Assembly (NCBI GenBank): GCA_028285145.1
Contig: JANQQC010000056.1
Coordinates: forward strand, 1 to 50,170
DNA length: 50,170 nucleotides
From: Hyphomonadaceae bacterium
GTDB lineage: Bacteria > Pseudomonadota > Alphaproteobacteria > Caulobacterales > Hyphomonadaceae
Direction of reading: 5' to 3'
In this document: piece after piece, positions 16,221 to 24,390 of the stretch
How positions within the stretch are numbered: position 1 is the stretch's first letter
Layout: each line of letters begins with the position of its first letter
Notes under the pieces: model-generated
The model's input: only the letters and a program-made list of their open reading frames with translations
Told to the model about the DNA's origin: nothing
The model's database searches: none
Made by a program: the position numbers and the translations under genes

Positions 16221-17084
16221 TCAGGCTTTCAGCTTGTAGCCGGACCTGAACATCCACCACACAGCGGCACAGGACAGAAAGGCGAGCGCGGCTGTCACCC
16301 AGACGCCGACGAAAATGTCGGAGTTCGAAACACCGAGGAAGCCGTACCGGAAGCCGTCGATCAGATAGAAGAACGGATCGAACAGCGCGAGCGACCGGAA
16401 CGGCTCAACCAGCACCTTGATGTCGTAAAACGTCCCCGAGAGGAATGTCAGCGGTACGATGACAAAATTGGTGACAGCGGCGAGATGATCGAACTTGTCT
16501 GCCCAGATCCCGCCCATGGCTCCGAGTGCGCCGAGCATGATCGACGCCATCAGCGAAAACCAGATCACCGCCCACACATGCGCAATGTCGAGACTGGCAA
16601 GACCCGACAGATGAATCGCCACGCCCGAAATGAGCCCCACGATCAACCCCCGCGTCGCTGCCCCGGCGACAAATCCGATTGTTAGCTCCAATGGAGAGAG
16701 CGGCGGCATGAGAAAATCGACCTGACTGCCCTGCACTTTCGAAATAGTCAGACTGGAAGAGGAGTTCTGGAAGGCGTTCTGCAGCACGCCCATCACAACG
16801 AGGCCAGGCGCGAGGAAACTATTATAGTTCAGGCCGGCAAAATCTCCGGTCAGTTGCCCCCTGTCGCCAAAGGCGAGCTTGAAGACGGTCATGAACAAAA
16901 GTGTCGTCACCACCGGAGCAAAGAGGGTCTGCATCCACACTTTGAAAAAGCGGCCGACTTCCCGCTTGTAAAGCGTCCAGAGACCCAGCCCATTGATCAC
17001 ACCATAAGTACGCGGCTCGCCGAGACTGGCGGCAACGGTCTGGAATGCGGGCTTTTCGGTGAGTTCGGCGGCTGTATCAGGCAT
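16221..17084 (-). CDS. ABC-2 type transporter permease
   Basis: A 287-residue inner-membrane protein with six predicted helices and the ABC-2 pattern: an N-terminal cytoplasmic helix, LFAPVVTTLLFMTVF for the first span and GTFYDIKVLVEPF near the fifth. It is of the YadH/DrrB kind that exports lipids, drugs or polysaccharides. The start at 17084 is next to AGGGG, rather close to the ATG; a longer frame exists but has no site. No ATP-binding subunit lies beside it, which is unusual because the two are normally adjacent. It diverges from gcrA. Confidence 0.88.
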   Translation of the reverse strand: MPDTAAELTEKPAFQTVAASLGEPRTYGVINGLGLWTLYKREVGRFFKVWMQTLFAPVVTTLLFMTVFKLAFGDRGQLTGDFAGLNYNSFLAPGLVVMGVLQNAFQNSSSSLTISKVQGSQVDFLMPPLSPLELTIGFVAGAATRGLIVGLISGVAIHLSGLASLDIAHVWAVIWFSLMASIMLGALGAMGGIWADKFDHLAAVTNFVIVPLTFLSGTFYDIKVLVEPFRSLALFDPFFYLIDGFRYGFLGVSNSDIFVGVWVTAALAFLSCAAVWWMFRSGYKLKA

Positions 17085-17128
17085 TTCCCCTAGATAAGCC
17101 TGTTGCGGAGACTTGGCGAGAGCCGGTC

Positions 17129-17258
17129 TTCCACAGGTTTTGACCCACAATATATAGAATCGGCTGTGGAACTTTCCGTCTGCATGTTGTGGTTAACTTC
17201 TCAGTAAGTACGATATGTTGAGTTTTGAGGGGCTGGCAGCGGGCCGCCACCACAACAT
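17129..17258 (+). promoter_or_regulatory. gcrA control region with CtrA-like, GANTC and paired inverted repeats
   Basis: In order there are: TTCCACAG (17129-17136), a GAATC (17157-17161), CTGTGGAA (17164-17171, a perfect 8-bp inverted copy of the first), ATGTTGTGG (17184-17192), TTAA-N7-GTAA (17193-17207), and CCACAACAT (17250-17258, a perfect 9-bp inverted copy of ATGTTGTGG). TTAA-N7-TTAA is the CtrA site, so this is a 7/8 match. In Caulobacter, gcrA is activated by DnaA and repressed by CtrA. DnaA binding at the TTCCACA motifs is only suggested (7/9 of the consensus). Confidence 0.5.
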
Positions 17259-17280
17259 ATAGGGGCTGAAGGAGCGAAAC

Positions 17281-17802
17281 ATGGCTTGGACAGATGAACG
17301 CGTGGAAACGCTGAAAAAGTTATGGTCCGAGGGGCATTCTGCCTCGCAGATCGCGAAACAATTGGGCGGCGTGACCCGCAATGCTGTTATCGGAAAAGTG
17401 CACCGTCTTGGCCTGTCCGGTCGTGCGACCCCGTCGCGCCCCGTCAAGCGCCCCCCTCGCCTGGCCCGGCCAAAGCCGCGCGTGCAGGCCGATGGATCAG
17501 TGGTCACACCAAAACCGGCGGCCCCGAAGGTGGCTGTTACAACAGCAGCGGAAAAAGAAGCCGTCGTTTCGCTTCCACCGATGCCGCTCGCCGATGGTGA
17601 AGCTGCTACGATCGTCACGCTTCGTGACTCTATGTGCAAGTGGCCAATCGGCGATCCGGCAGACCCCAAATTCGCATTCTGCGGCCGCAAGGCCACCAGC
17701 GGCCCCTACTGCGCGGAGCATGCGAGGGTAGCGTTTCAACCCGCAAAAAAGCGGCAGCGCAAAAAGGCTGAGTACGACTATGTGAGGCGTATCGCAGGCT
17801 AA
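17281..17802 (+). CDS. gcrA: GcrA cell-cycle regulator
   Basis: A 173-residue transcription factor, the same length as Caulobacter GcrA. The N-terminal DNA-binding helix-turn-helix reads TDERVETLKKLW...GHSASQIAKQLGG and is followed by the invariant TRNAVIGKVHRLGLSGR (about residues 36-52). A Pro/Ala-rich linker leads to the C-terminal sigma70-binding domain with CKWPIGDP, FAFCGRK and PYCAEH, which may bind metal. GcrA acts with sigma70 at promoters containing methylated GANTC. GGAG precedes the ATG, and a strong terminator follows. Confidence 0.97.
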   Translation: MAWTDERVETLKKLWSEGHSASQIAKQLGGVTRNAVIGKVHRLGLSGRATPSRPVKRPPRLARPKPRVQADGSVVTPKPAAPKVAVTTAAEKEAVVSLPPMPLADGEAATIVTLRDSMCKWPIGDPADPKFAFCGRKATSGPYCAEHARVAFQPAKKRQRKKAEYDYVRRIAG

Positions 17803-17828
17803 ACCCCCTTAATCAGACACCACACCTT

Positions 17829-17868
17829 GCCCGCCCCGGACCCATCTCCGCGGCGGGCTTCTTTTTTA
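17829..17868 (+). terminator. Terminator of gcrA
   Basis: A 7-bp GC stem GCCCGCC/GGCGGGC (17829-17835 with 17852-17858) is followed by TTCTTTTTTA. It lies 26 bases after the gcrA stop and separates gcrA from the radical SAM gene. Confidence 0.85.
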
Positions 17869-17933
17869 CACACCCCGATCACACATGCGCGAGATGCCTT
17901 CCCGCGAGCGGATCGGTAGTGATAGCTGCGCTT

Positions 17934-18881
17934 ATGCCCGATACAGATTACCCAGCGACGAAGTTCATATCGCCCGACACGACGGCCACCGGCGAGCGTC
18001 GCGCGAGCGTGGACTGGCGCGGCCTGAAGACGCTGTGGCTGAACACGGGCACGCTCTGCAATATCGAGTGCACAAACTGTTACATTGAAAGCTCGCCGAC
18101 GAATGACCGGCTTGTCTATCTGTCGCTGTCAGACATCACACCCTTTCTCGATGAGATCGATGAGTTGGGAAGTGGGCCCATTGAGATCGGTGTCACAGGC
18201 GGCGAGCCCTTCATGGCACCGGAGATTATCGACATTCTGAAGGCCTGCCTTTCCCGTGGGCATTCCCTCCTCGTCCTGACAAATGCCATGCGCCCGATGA
18301 TGCGCCCGCACATCCAGGACGGACTGCTTCGTCTCAGGAACTTGGCCGGCGACCGGCTTTGCCTGCGGATCAGTCTCGACCACCACACCGAGGCACTGCA
18401 CGACACCGAACGCGGGAAGGGCAGCTTCGCCATCGCCATGGAAGGTATTTCATGGCTCGCGGCCAACCGGTTCGATGTTTCTCTCGCGGGTCGGATGGCG
18501 CTGACAGACAATGAAGCAGACGCCCGCGCCGCTTATGGCGAGCTTGCCCGTGACACCGGCCTCATCCTTGACCCTTCAGACGCCCGCCAACTCGTCCTGT
18601 TTCCCGAAATGATCCCCGGAGACGATCCACCGGAGATCACCACGGCCTGCTGGAATCTCCTCGACAAGGATCCGGCGGACATCATGTGCGCCAGCCAGCG
18701 TATGGTCGTCCGGCGCAAAGGCGCGGGCCGCGCCAGCGTCACAGCGTGCACGCTCCTACCCTATCATCCGGAATTCGAGCTCGGACACACACTGAAAGAG
18801 GCAACCGCTGATCCGGTCAAACTCAATCACCCCTGGTGTGCGAGTTTCTGCGTGCTCGGCGGCGGCAGCTGTTCAGCCTGA
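17934..18881 (+). CDS. Radical SAM protein
   Basis: A 315-residue radical S-adenosylmethionine protein. The [4Fe-4S] motif CNIECTNC (Cys 42, 46, 49 from this start) and GVTGGEPFM, the GGE SAM-binding motif, are intact. Additional Cys occur in a TACTLL segment and at the very C-terminus (WCASFCVLGGGSC), which suggests an extra cluster or metal site. The substrate is unknown. The ATG at 17934 has no good ribosome site, and a GTG at 17919 is an alternative. It faces the Xre gene tail to tail with a two-base gap. Confidence 0.88.
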   Translation: MPDTDYPATKFISPDTTATGERRASVDWRGLKTLWLNTGTLCNIECTNCYIESSPTNDRLVYLSLSDITPFLDEIDELGSGPIEIGVTGGEPFMAPEIIDILKACLSRGHSLLVLTNAMRPMMRPHIQDGLLRLRNLAGDRLCLRISLDHHTEALHDTERGKGSFAIAMEGISWLAANRFDVSLAGRMALTDNEADARAAYGELARDTGLILDPSDARQLVLFPEMIPGDDPPEITTACWNLLDKDPADIMCASQRMVVRRKGAGRASVTACTLLPYHPEFELGHTLKEATADPVKLNHPWCASFCVLGGGSCSA

Positions 18882-18883
18882 AC

Positions 18884-19102
18884 TTATTCAGCCGCTTCGA
18901 CATCACTTGCTGCGTCGTCGATGAAAATCTCCTCAATCGGGCGATTGAAAAGCCGGGCGATGGCGAAAGCAAGCGGCAGGGACGGGTCGTACTTGCCGGT
19001 CTCAATCGCGTTGATCGACTGACGCGAGACGTCAAGCCGATCCGCCAGCTCCGCCTGGCTCCAACCGCGTTCGGCCCGCAGATCGCGCAGGATCGTCTTC
19101 AC
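18884..19102 (-). CDS. Xre-family transcriptional regulator
   Basis: A 72-residue, one-domain helix-turn-helix protein: RGWSQAELADRLDVSRQSINAIETGKYDPS is the complete HTH, followed by LAFAIARLFNRPIEEIF. It is the short YgzD-like type often paired with a small membrane protein. Its ATG overlaps the stop of that membrane-protein gene by four bases (19099-19102). It probably represses its own operon through the CAAG-N4-CTTG pair upstream. Confidence 0.92.
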   Translation of the reverse strand: MKTILRDLRAERGWSQAELADRLDVSRQSINAIETGKYDPSLPLAFAIARLFNRPIEEIFIDDAASDVEAAE

Positions 19103-19509
19103 CCGATATTTCCACTGCGCAGGGATCGCAGGCAGAACGCAGCCGCGTAGGCCGCAAAAAACATCGGCCCAAACCAGAACACGTTAAGCGCTGGCAGGAC
19201 GTCAAAGATCTGCAAGAAACCAACAACCAGTATGGCTCCAACAGTAATGGCCGCCCCTTCCGAGAAAGCCTTCAATTGGCGAAGGCGCGTATACTCATCG
19301 GTTTCGTTGAAGTATCGCAGGGTTAACCACAGCACGAACAATAATGGCGCAGCTGTCGCAACAGCAATGCTTGCGGCAATCCAAACCGGTGTCGTGCCTT
19401 CGTCGACATAAGCCGCGCCAGCGAAGCAGGCAGCAACATAGATTACCATGATCGGCCAGTACAGACGATGATACCGTCGGCTCGCCGCCTTGAATCCCTG
19501 CTGGGCCAT
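19099..19509 (-). CDS. Four-helix membrane protein paired with the Xre regulator
   Basis: A 136-residue protein with four predicted membrane helices (roughly residues 20-38, 44-65, 90-108, 112-130) and a charged cytoplasmic loop NETDEYTRLRQLKAFSEG between helices 2 and 3. The start at 19509 is preferred over two upstream ATGs (19521, 19539) because GGAG lies six bases before it and the operator pair then falls outside the coding region. Small membrane proteins next to such Xre regulators are common, but their job is unknown. Confidence 0.78.
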   Translation of the reverse strand: MAQQGFKAASRRYHRLYWPIMVIYVAACFAGAAYVDEGTTPVWIAASIAVATAAPLLFVLWLTLRYFNETDEYTRLRQLKAFSEGAAITVGAILVVGFLQIFDVLPALNVFWFGPMFFAAYAAAFCLRSLRSGNIG

Positions 19510-19522
19510 TGAAATCTCCATA

Positions 19523-19564
19523 TCAAGTGTCCTTGACATATGACAAGCTTCCTTGACTTGTCAA
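19523..19564 (-). promoter_or_regulatory. Tandem CAAG-N4-CTTG operators with overlapping promoter
   Basis: Two copies of CAAG-N4-CTTG lie 20 bases apart: TCAAGtgtcCTTGA at 19523-19536 and CAAGcttcCTTGA at 19544-19556. On the minus strand TTGACA (19564-19559) followed 17-18 bases later by an ATATGTC-like -10 frames them, so a bound regulator would block the promoter of the membrane-protein/Xre operon. The same DNA is also upstream of the divergent MFS gene at 19619. Confidence 0.55.
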
Positions 19565-19618
19565 ATCTGCTTTCAAGCTCTCTTGCCGACCGTCGGGCAT
19601 CGGCGTAAGCCAGCCGCC

Positions 19619-20923
19619 ATGGCGCTTGCCCCTTCCCTCTCGGTTTTTCGGCACCGCGCCTATCTCCACTACTGGACGATGCGCCAGCTCGTCTCCGGCG
19701 CGCGGCAGATGGCAACCGTCGCCATTGCCTGGCAGGTCTATGACATTGCGCGCATTGCCGAGGCCGATGGCGGACTCGGCCTGAATGAACCCCGCGCCGC
19801 GTTCCTGGTCGGCATGGTCGGACTCGCGCAGTTCGTGCCAGTGTTCTTCCTCTCCCTCATCGGCGGACAGGCTGCAGATCGGCTTGATCGGAAACTGATC
19901 CTGATCACATGTCAGGTCGCGCGTGCGCTCGGACTCGGCGCGCTCTTCATTGCCGCCGGTATGGTCGGCCGCGACGCGCTTCCCGTGATCTTCGCCGTCT
20001 CCGTCCTCTTTGGCGCGATCAACGCATTCACCCCGGCTGCCTCCAACGCGCTTTATCCCACCCTCATCCCCCGGGCTGAGCTTCCAAATGCAATCGCTTG
20101 GAACTCGCTTGGCTTTCAGGTGGCCGCCATCACAGGGCCAGCCGTCGGTGGCTTGCTATTGGCGCTTGGAGAAGCGGTCGTTTACGCCACAGGAGCCGGT
20201 ATGATGGTCGCCGCGATTGCCGCCATCGCAACGGCCAAGACGCCCGGCCATGTGAAGCAGGCCGATGTCCGCGGTCTTGAGATGATCGTGGAAGGACTGC
20301 GCTATGTCGGCTCCAACAAGATCGTGCTGGGCGCGATCTCGCTTGATCTGATCGTCGTGTTCTTTGCCGGGTCGATTGCGCTCCTGCCGGTCTTCGCCCG
20401 CGACATCTTGCAGATTGGCGAGGAAGGCTTCGGTATCCTGCGCGCGGCTCCTGCCATCGGTGCCGCCATTGTTGCCCTGATCCTCGCCACACGCCCGCTC
20501 ACCCGGAATGTGGGACGGTGGATGTTTGGCGCGGTCGCGATCTTCGGTGTCGCGATCCTCGTCTTCGGCCTGTCGAAAGTCTTCTGGATCTCGATGATTG
20601 CGCTCGCCATTCACGGCGCAGCTGACATGATTTCTGTCTTCGTACGTCAGTCTCTTATCCAGCTCGCCACCCCGGATATCATGAAGGGCCGGGTCAGCTC
20701 GGTCTCCTTCATCTTTATCTCCGCCTCCAATGAACTCGGAGAGTTCCAGAGCGGCGTCGCGGCACGGTTCCTCGGCCCGGTCGGCGCAGTGCTGATGGGA
20801 GGATGCGTGGCAATTGGCGCGGCTGGTGCGTGGATGAAACTCTTCCCGCAACTCGCCCGCGCGGACTCCTTTGAGGATGTCGAAGAAGAGCCGATCAGCG
20901 CTGACTCAAAGCCGGTCGCCTAA
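19619..20923 (+). CDS. MFS transporter, EntS-like (DHA3) exporter
   Basis: A 434-residue carrier with the layout of the MFS_3/EntS group. It has an N-terminal FRHRAYLHYWTMRQLVSGAR helix, the GGQAADRLDRKL loop 2-3 motif, twelve hydrophobic spans and an acidic C-terminal tail. Members export siderophores or drugs. The start at 19619 has only a weak ribosome site; a frame beginning at 19553 would read through the operator region and adds a Cys-rich leader unlike the family. It diverges from the Xre operon. Confidence 0.87.
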   Translation: MALAPSLSVFRHRAYLHYWTMRQLVSGARQMATVAIAWQVYDIARIAEADGGLGLNEPRAAFLVGMVGLAQFVPVFFLSLIGGQAADRLDRKLILITCQVARALGLGALFIAAGMVGRDALPVIFAVSVLFGAINAFTPAASNALYPTLIPRAELPNAIAWNSLGFQVAAITGPAVGGLLLALGEAVVYATGAGMMVAAIAAIATAKTPGHVKQADVRGLEMIVEGLRYVGSNKIVLGAISLDLIVVFFAGSIALLPVFARDILQIGEEGFGILRAAPAIGAAIVALILATRPLTRNVGRWMFGAVAIFGVAILVFGLSKVFWISMIALAIHGAADMISVFVRQSLIQLATPDIMKGRVSSVSFIFISASNELGEFQSGVAARFLGPVGAVLMGGCVAIGAAGAWMKLFPQLARADSFEDVEEEPISADSKPVA

Positions 20924-20932
20924 GACAGGCAG

Positions 20933-21961
20933 TTAAGCCTTCTCACTCAGCTCCATCCGGCTCGCCGAACGGTTCTTCAACCAGTGGGTCTGGGTTCGCA
21001 GCCCGAAATGCTCAGGCCGGTTCTTGAGCGATCGCGATGATAGCCAGAGCCGCTTCAGGTGACGCCGCCGACCGGTCGCCGGGTCGTCGGTATATGCAGT
21101 GCGTCCGTGGAACACATGATAGTTGTAGATGAACTGCATGTCGCCGCGCCGCAGCGGCATCGCGACACTCATATCCTCTCGCCGCGCCAGTGCTTCCAGC
21201 ATATCCAGCGCCTCGACCTGCGTCGCGGTCAGCCGCGGGGCCTCGGGATGGCGCTGTGAGGCGCGAATATAAGCTGGCACACAGAAGAGAAAGAAGCGAT
21301 CATCATGCTCCGTAAACGGAGCACGCATGTAATAGGGCTTGTCGCCTGCAGCCTGTTCACCGCGAAAGTCCCACGGTAGCGGTTCGTAGAGCGCCTCTGC
21401 CAGATCCGGTCGGGTGCGGACCATCTCATTATGGATCGCCACGGCATTCGCAATCAGGGACAGCCCGCCAGACGTCGCCTCATGCAGGCACATCAAGCCG
21501 ACAAAATCAGAGCCGTCCGTATGGAAATCGAGCGCGATGGCTCCAAGCTCATTGCCGCGCGCGGTTGGATCCTCGATCGACCGACCCTGATCGATCACAT
21601 CGCCGAGCACATGCCCATGCTTGTTCTGGGGCCATGGATCACCCAGATGCAGGCCAATCCCCCAATAGATCATCGCAAGATCTTCGTCGCTGAAGCGCTC
21701 GCCGTCCAAGGCAGACAGGCGCACGAAGCCCCGCCCAAAAAGAAGCTCACGATCAACCTCGGCCAGTGTTTCCGCGAGCCGTTCCAGCGGAAAATCCTCC
21801 CGGCCCACATCCAACACATCAAGCGAAACAGCCTTTGCCTGCGCCAGCGCGTGGGCCAGTTCGTCCTGATCTTCTTCGGTTAATGTAACGGTCCAGACAG
21901 ATGAGTCTGTCATATCGCTGCGCCGCCAGTTTACATGCTCGTCAAGAATGCGAACCGCCAT
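20933..21961 (-). CDS. TauD/TfdA-family 2-oxoglutarate oxygenase
   Basis: A 342-residue non-haem iron oxygenase. The facial triad is visible as HTD (His147, Asp149 in FHTDGSD) and a distal His in HVFHGRTAY, with an Arg-rich segment GRRRHLKRLW that should bind 2-oxoglutarate. The substrate is unknown. The start at 21961 has GGAG seven bases upstream; an overlapping GTG at 21976 is the alternative. It is the second gene of a unit with the amidohydrolase, 11 bases downstream, so both may act on one N-acylated or amino-acid-like compound (inference). Confidence 0.88.
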   Translation of the reverse strand: MAVRILDEHVNWRRSDMTDSSVWTVTLTEEDQDELAHALAQAKAVSLDVLDVGREDFPLERLAETLAEVDRELLFGRGFVRLSALDGERFSDEDLAMIYWGIGLHLGDPWPQNKHGHVLGDVIDQGRSIEDPTARGNELGAIALDFHTDGSDFVGLMCLHEATSGGLSLIANAVAIHNEMVRTRPDLAEALYEPLPWDFRGEQAAGDKPYYMRAPFTEHDDRFFLFCVPAYIRASQRHPEAPRLTATQVEALDMLEALARREDMSVAMPLRRGDMQFIYNYHVFHGRTAYTDDPATGRRRHLKRLWLSSRSLKNRPEHFGLRTQTHWLKNRSASRMELSEKA

Positions 21962-21972
21962 ACGATTCTCCG

Positions 21973-23712
21973 TCACTCGGCCGCCAGCGCACTGACCGGC
22001 GCAGATTTCGCCCCACGCACCAGACGGCCAGGCTTCGCCCCCGTCGGCTCACCATCCCGATAGATGATCTGACCGGCCACGATGGTCGCGGTATATCCGG
22101 TTGCTCGCTGCATGAGACGCCGACCGCCGGCTGGAAGGTCGTGCTGGATCGTCGGCGCATGAAGCGTCAGGCGGTCATGATCAATCACATTGAGATCAGC
22201 GCGATAGCCCGGTACCACCAGGCCTCGATCGTCGAGCCCAACCCAAGTCGCCGTGTCCCGGGTCTGCCGCTTCACAACGAATTCTAGCGGCAGTTTCTCG
22301 CCGCGTGTCCGGTCGCGCGTCCAGTGCGTCAGCATGGTGGTTGGGAAAGACCCATCGCAGATCATTCCGACATGCGCGCCGCCATCGGACAGGCCGGGCA
22401 CGGTCGCTTCGCTTTTCAGCATGGCAAGCGACGGCTCAAGCGACCCTTGCGCATAGTTGAGAAATGGCAGGTACAGCATGCCCTGCCCGTCATCAGCCAG
22501 CATGAGATCAAGCGCGGCCTCTTCATTCGAGACGCCGCGCGACTTGGCGATGTTGGCGACCGTGCGCTCGGCCGTCGGTTCATAGTCTGGCGGATCGCCC
22601 AGCGCGAAGATCTTGCCGAACTGGCGCAGGATGGACTTCACGAACGGATTGTCCGCATCCGGCTCGTCACTCAGAAGCTTTATGCGGAACTCGGGATCAT
22701 GCAAGGCCGCAAGACGCACCTCGAAGGGCTCTTCGGCAATCGCCTGATAGGTCGGGTGCCCGGAGAACGGGTTCAGCGTCAGCGCAAGGCCAAGCAGTAC
22801 GCCGACTGGCCGCGGGCCCACCTGCGCGCGCATTGGCAGGCCATCATCCACCGCCTGCTCAATCGCGCCGAGCAGCGAGCGCCACCCTTCCGGCGCAACA
22901 TCCGATTGTGCAAGCGAAACCGAAAGCGGGCGTCCGGACGTCTCAACGATCCGGCGCAGCATCGCCGCTTCTTTTTCCGGGTCGTTGAAGTCGGACACGA
23001 ATTGCAAAACCCCGCGCCCGGCTTCCTTCAGACCCATGGCGATGCCCATGAGTTCAGACTCAGATGCGGTCAGTGTGGGCGTCGGCTGTCCGTCCGACGT
23101 CCGGTGGTTCAGCGTTCGTGAGGTTGAAAAGCCCAGCGCCCCCGCCTCGACCGCCAGCTTGGCGAGCCGTCGCATCTCGGCAATGTCGTCTTCGGTGGCG
23201 TCTTCCCGGTTGGCACCGCGTTCACCCATCACGTAAACACGCAGGGCCGCATGCGGCAGTTGCGCAGCAAGATCGATGTCGAATGGCCGGTCGGAGAGAT
23301 AGTCGAGATAATCGGGGAAGCTTTCCCAATCCCATGTGAGGCCTGTTGAGAGCACAGGAAACGGGATGTCCTCGACGCCTTCCATCAGCCGGATCAGGCG
23401 GTCATGATCATCCTCGCGGCAGGGTGCGAAGCCGACACCGCAATTGCCCATGACAGCGGTTGTCACCCCATGCAGCGATGAAGGGTCGAGCGCGTCGCCC
23501 CACGCAGCCTGCCCGTCATAATGGGTGTGAATATCGACAAAGCCCGGCGTGACGATCTGACCACGCGCATCGATTTCTTCCCGGCCCTTGCCGGAGACCG
23601 GCCCGACGATGGAGATGCACCCGGCATCGACAGCCACGTCGGCGATACGCGGTTCACCGCCCGTCCCGTCAATGACGGTTCCGCCACGAATTACCAGATC
23701 GTGCGTAGCCAT
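21973..23712 (-). CDS. N-acyl-D-amino-acid deacylase-type amidohydrolase
   Basis: A 579-residue amidohydrolase-superfamily enzyme of the D-aminoacylase group. VIRGGTVIDGTGG is the N-terminal beta domain, DIHTHYDGQAAWG holds the HxH metal motif, MGNCGVGFAPC contains the metal-bridging Cys region, and DGGAHVGMICD the catalytic Asp region. Such enzymes cleave N-acyl groups, hydantoins or related bonds. A GGAGA ribosome site precedes the ATG. It starts a two-gene unit with the TauD-like oxygenase. The exact substrate cannot be read from sequence. Confidence 0.9.
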   Translation of the reverse strand: MATHDLVIRGGTVIDGTGGEPRIADVAVDAGCISIVGPVSGKGREEIDARGQIVTPGFVDIHTHYDGQAAWGDALDPSSLHGVTTAVMGNCGVGFAPCREDDHDRLIRLMEGVEDIPFPVLSTGLTWDWESFPDYLDYLSDRPFDIDLAAQLPHAALRVYVMGERGANREDATEDDIAEMRRLAKLAVEAGALGFSTSRTLNHRTSDGQPTPTLTASESELMGIAMGLKEAGRGVLQFVSDFNDPEKEAAMLRRIVETSGRPLSVSLAQSDVAPEGWRSLLGAIEQAVDDGLPMRAQVGPRPVGVLLGLALTLNPFSGHPTYQAIAEEPFEVRLAALHDPEFRIKLLSDEPDADNPFVKSILRQFGKIFALGDPPDYEPTAERTVANIAKSRGVSNEEAALDLMLADDGQGMLYLPFLNYAQGSLEPSLAMLKSEATVPGLSDGGAHVGMICDGSFPTTMLTHWTRDRTRGEKLPLEFVVKRQTRDTATWVGLDDRGLVVPGYRADLNVIDHDRLTLHAPTIQHDLPAGGRRLMQRATGYTATIVAGQIIYRDGEPTGAKPGRLVRGAKSAPVSALAAE

Positions 23713-23805
23713 GAGACGTCTCCCTGAACATCCGCTTTTGCGCGGTTTGTTTCAGGAAACTGTCTCGCCTGACCCGACGGGAGTCAAATCAATCAAGTGG
23801 CCGAA

Positions 23806-24333
23806 TTAGGCGCGATTGATCATGCCGACTTTCATGTCTTCGGCGACATAGACGCGCTTGTCATCGGCCCAGACCTGCCCATCCGCAACGCCAAGAACAA
23901 GCTTGCCGCGTTTGACCTTTTTCATGTCGATCTCGTAACGGACAAGCTTCACATCGGGTGTGATCTCGCCTGAGAATTTGACAAGACCAACGCCGAGAGC
24001 CCGCCCCTTGCCCGGTGAGCCGGTCCAGCCAAGCCAGTAGCCAACCGCCTGCCACATCGCATCAAGACCGAGACAACCCGGCATCACCGGGTCACCCGGG
24101 AAATGGCACTTGAAGAACCAGAGATCGTCCTTGATATCGAGCTCGCCGACGATACGGCCTTTGCCGAAGGCTCCGCCGTCTTCCGTGATCTCCACAATCC
24201 GGTCCATCATCAGCATGGGCGGCGCGGGCAGTTGCGCATTGCCAGGCCCGAAGAGTTCGCCGGTGGAGGATGTGATCAGCTCGTCATAAGCGTAGCTGGG
24301 CTGGGGCGTGTGATACGCGTGGGGTCCGCTCAA
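23806..24333 (-). CDS. fabA: FabA, 3-hydroxydecanoyl-ACP dehydratase/isomerase
   Basis: A 175-residue hot-dog enzyme that dehydrates 3-hydroxyacyl-ACP and makes the cis-3 double bond for unsaturated fatty acids. The catalytic His77 lies in [16 protein letters not shown] and Asp91 closes that motif, matching E. coli His70 and Asp84. The length fits (172 in E. coli). The start codon is TTG, supported by GGAAGGA eight bases upstream. Unlike in many alphaproteobacteria, fabB is not next to it; a P450 gene lies upstream instead. Confidence 0.95.
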   Translation of the reverse strand: MSGPHAYHTPQPSYAYDELITSSTGELFGPGNAQLPAPPMLMMDRIVEITEDGGAFGKGRIVGELDIKDDLWFFKCHFPGDPVMPGCLGLDAMWQAVGYWLGWTGSPGKGRALGVGLVKFSGEITPDVKLVRYEIDMKKVKRGKLVLGVADGQVWADDKRVYVAEDMKVGMINRA

Positions 24334-24390
24334 AGTGTGCGTCCTTCCGTAGAGAAAACTGCGCCTAACGACCGCTGGTCGCGGTCAATG

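Noticed and set aside
22324-23121. A 265-codon plus-strand frame opposite the amidohydrolase
   Set aside because: Arg/His/Gln-rich shadow of a well-supported gene.
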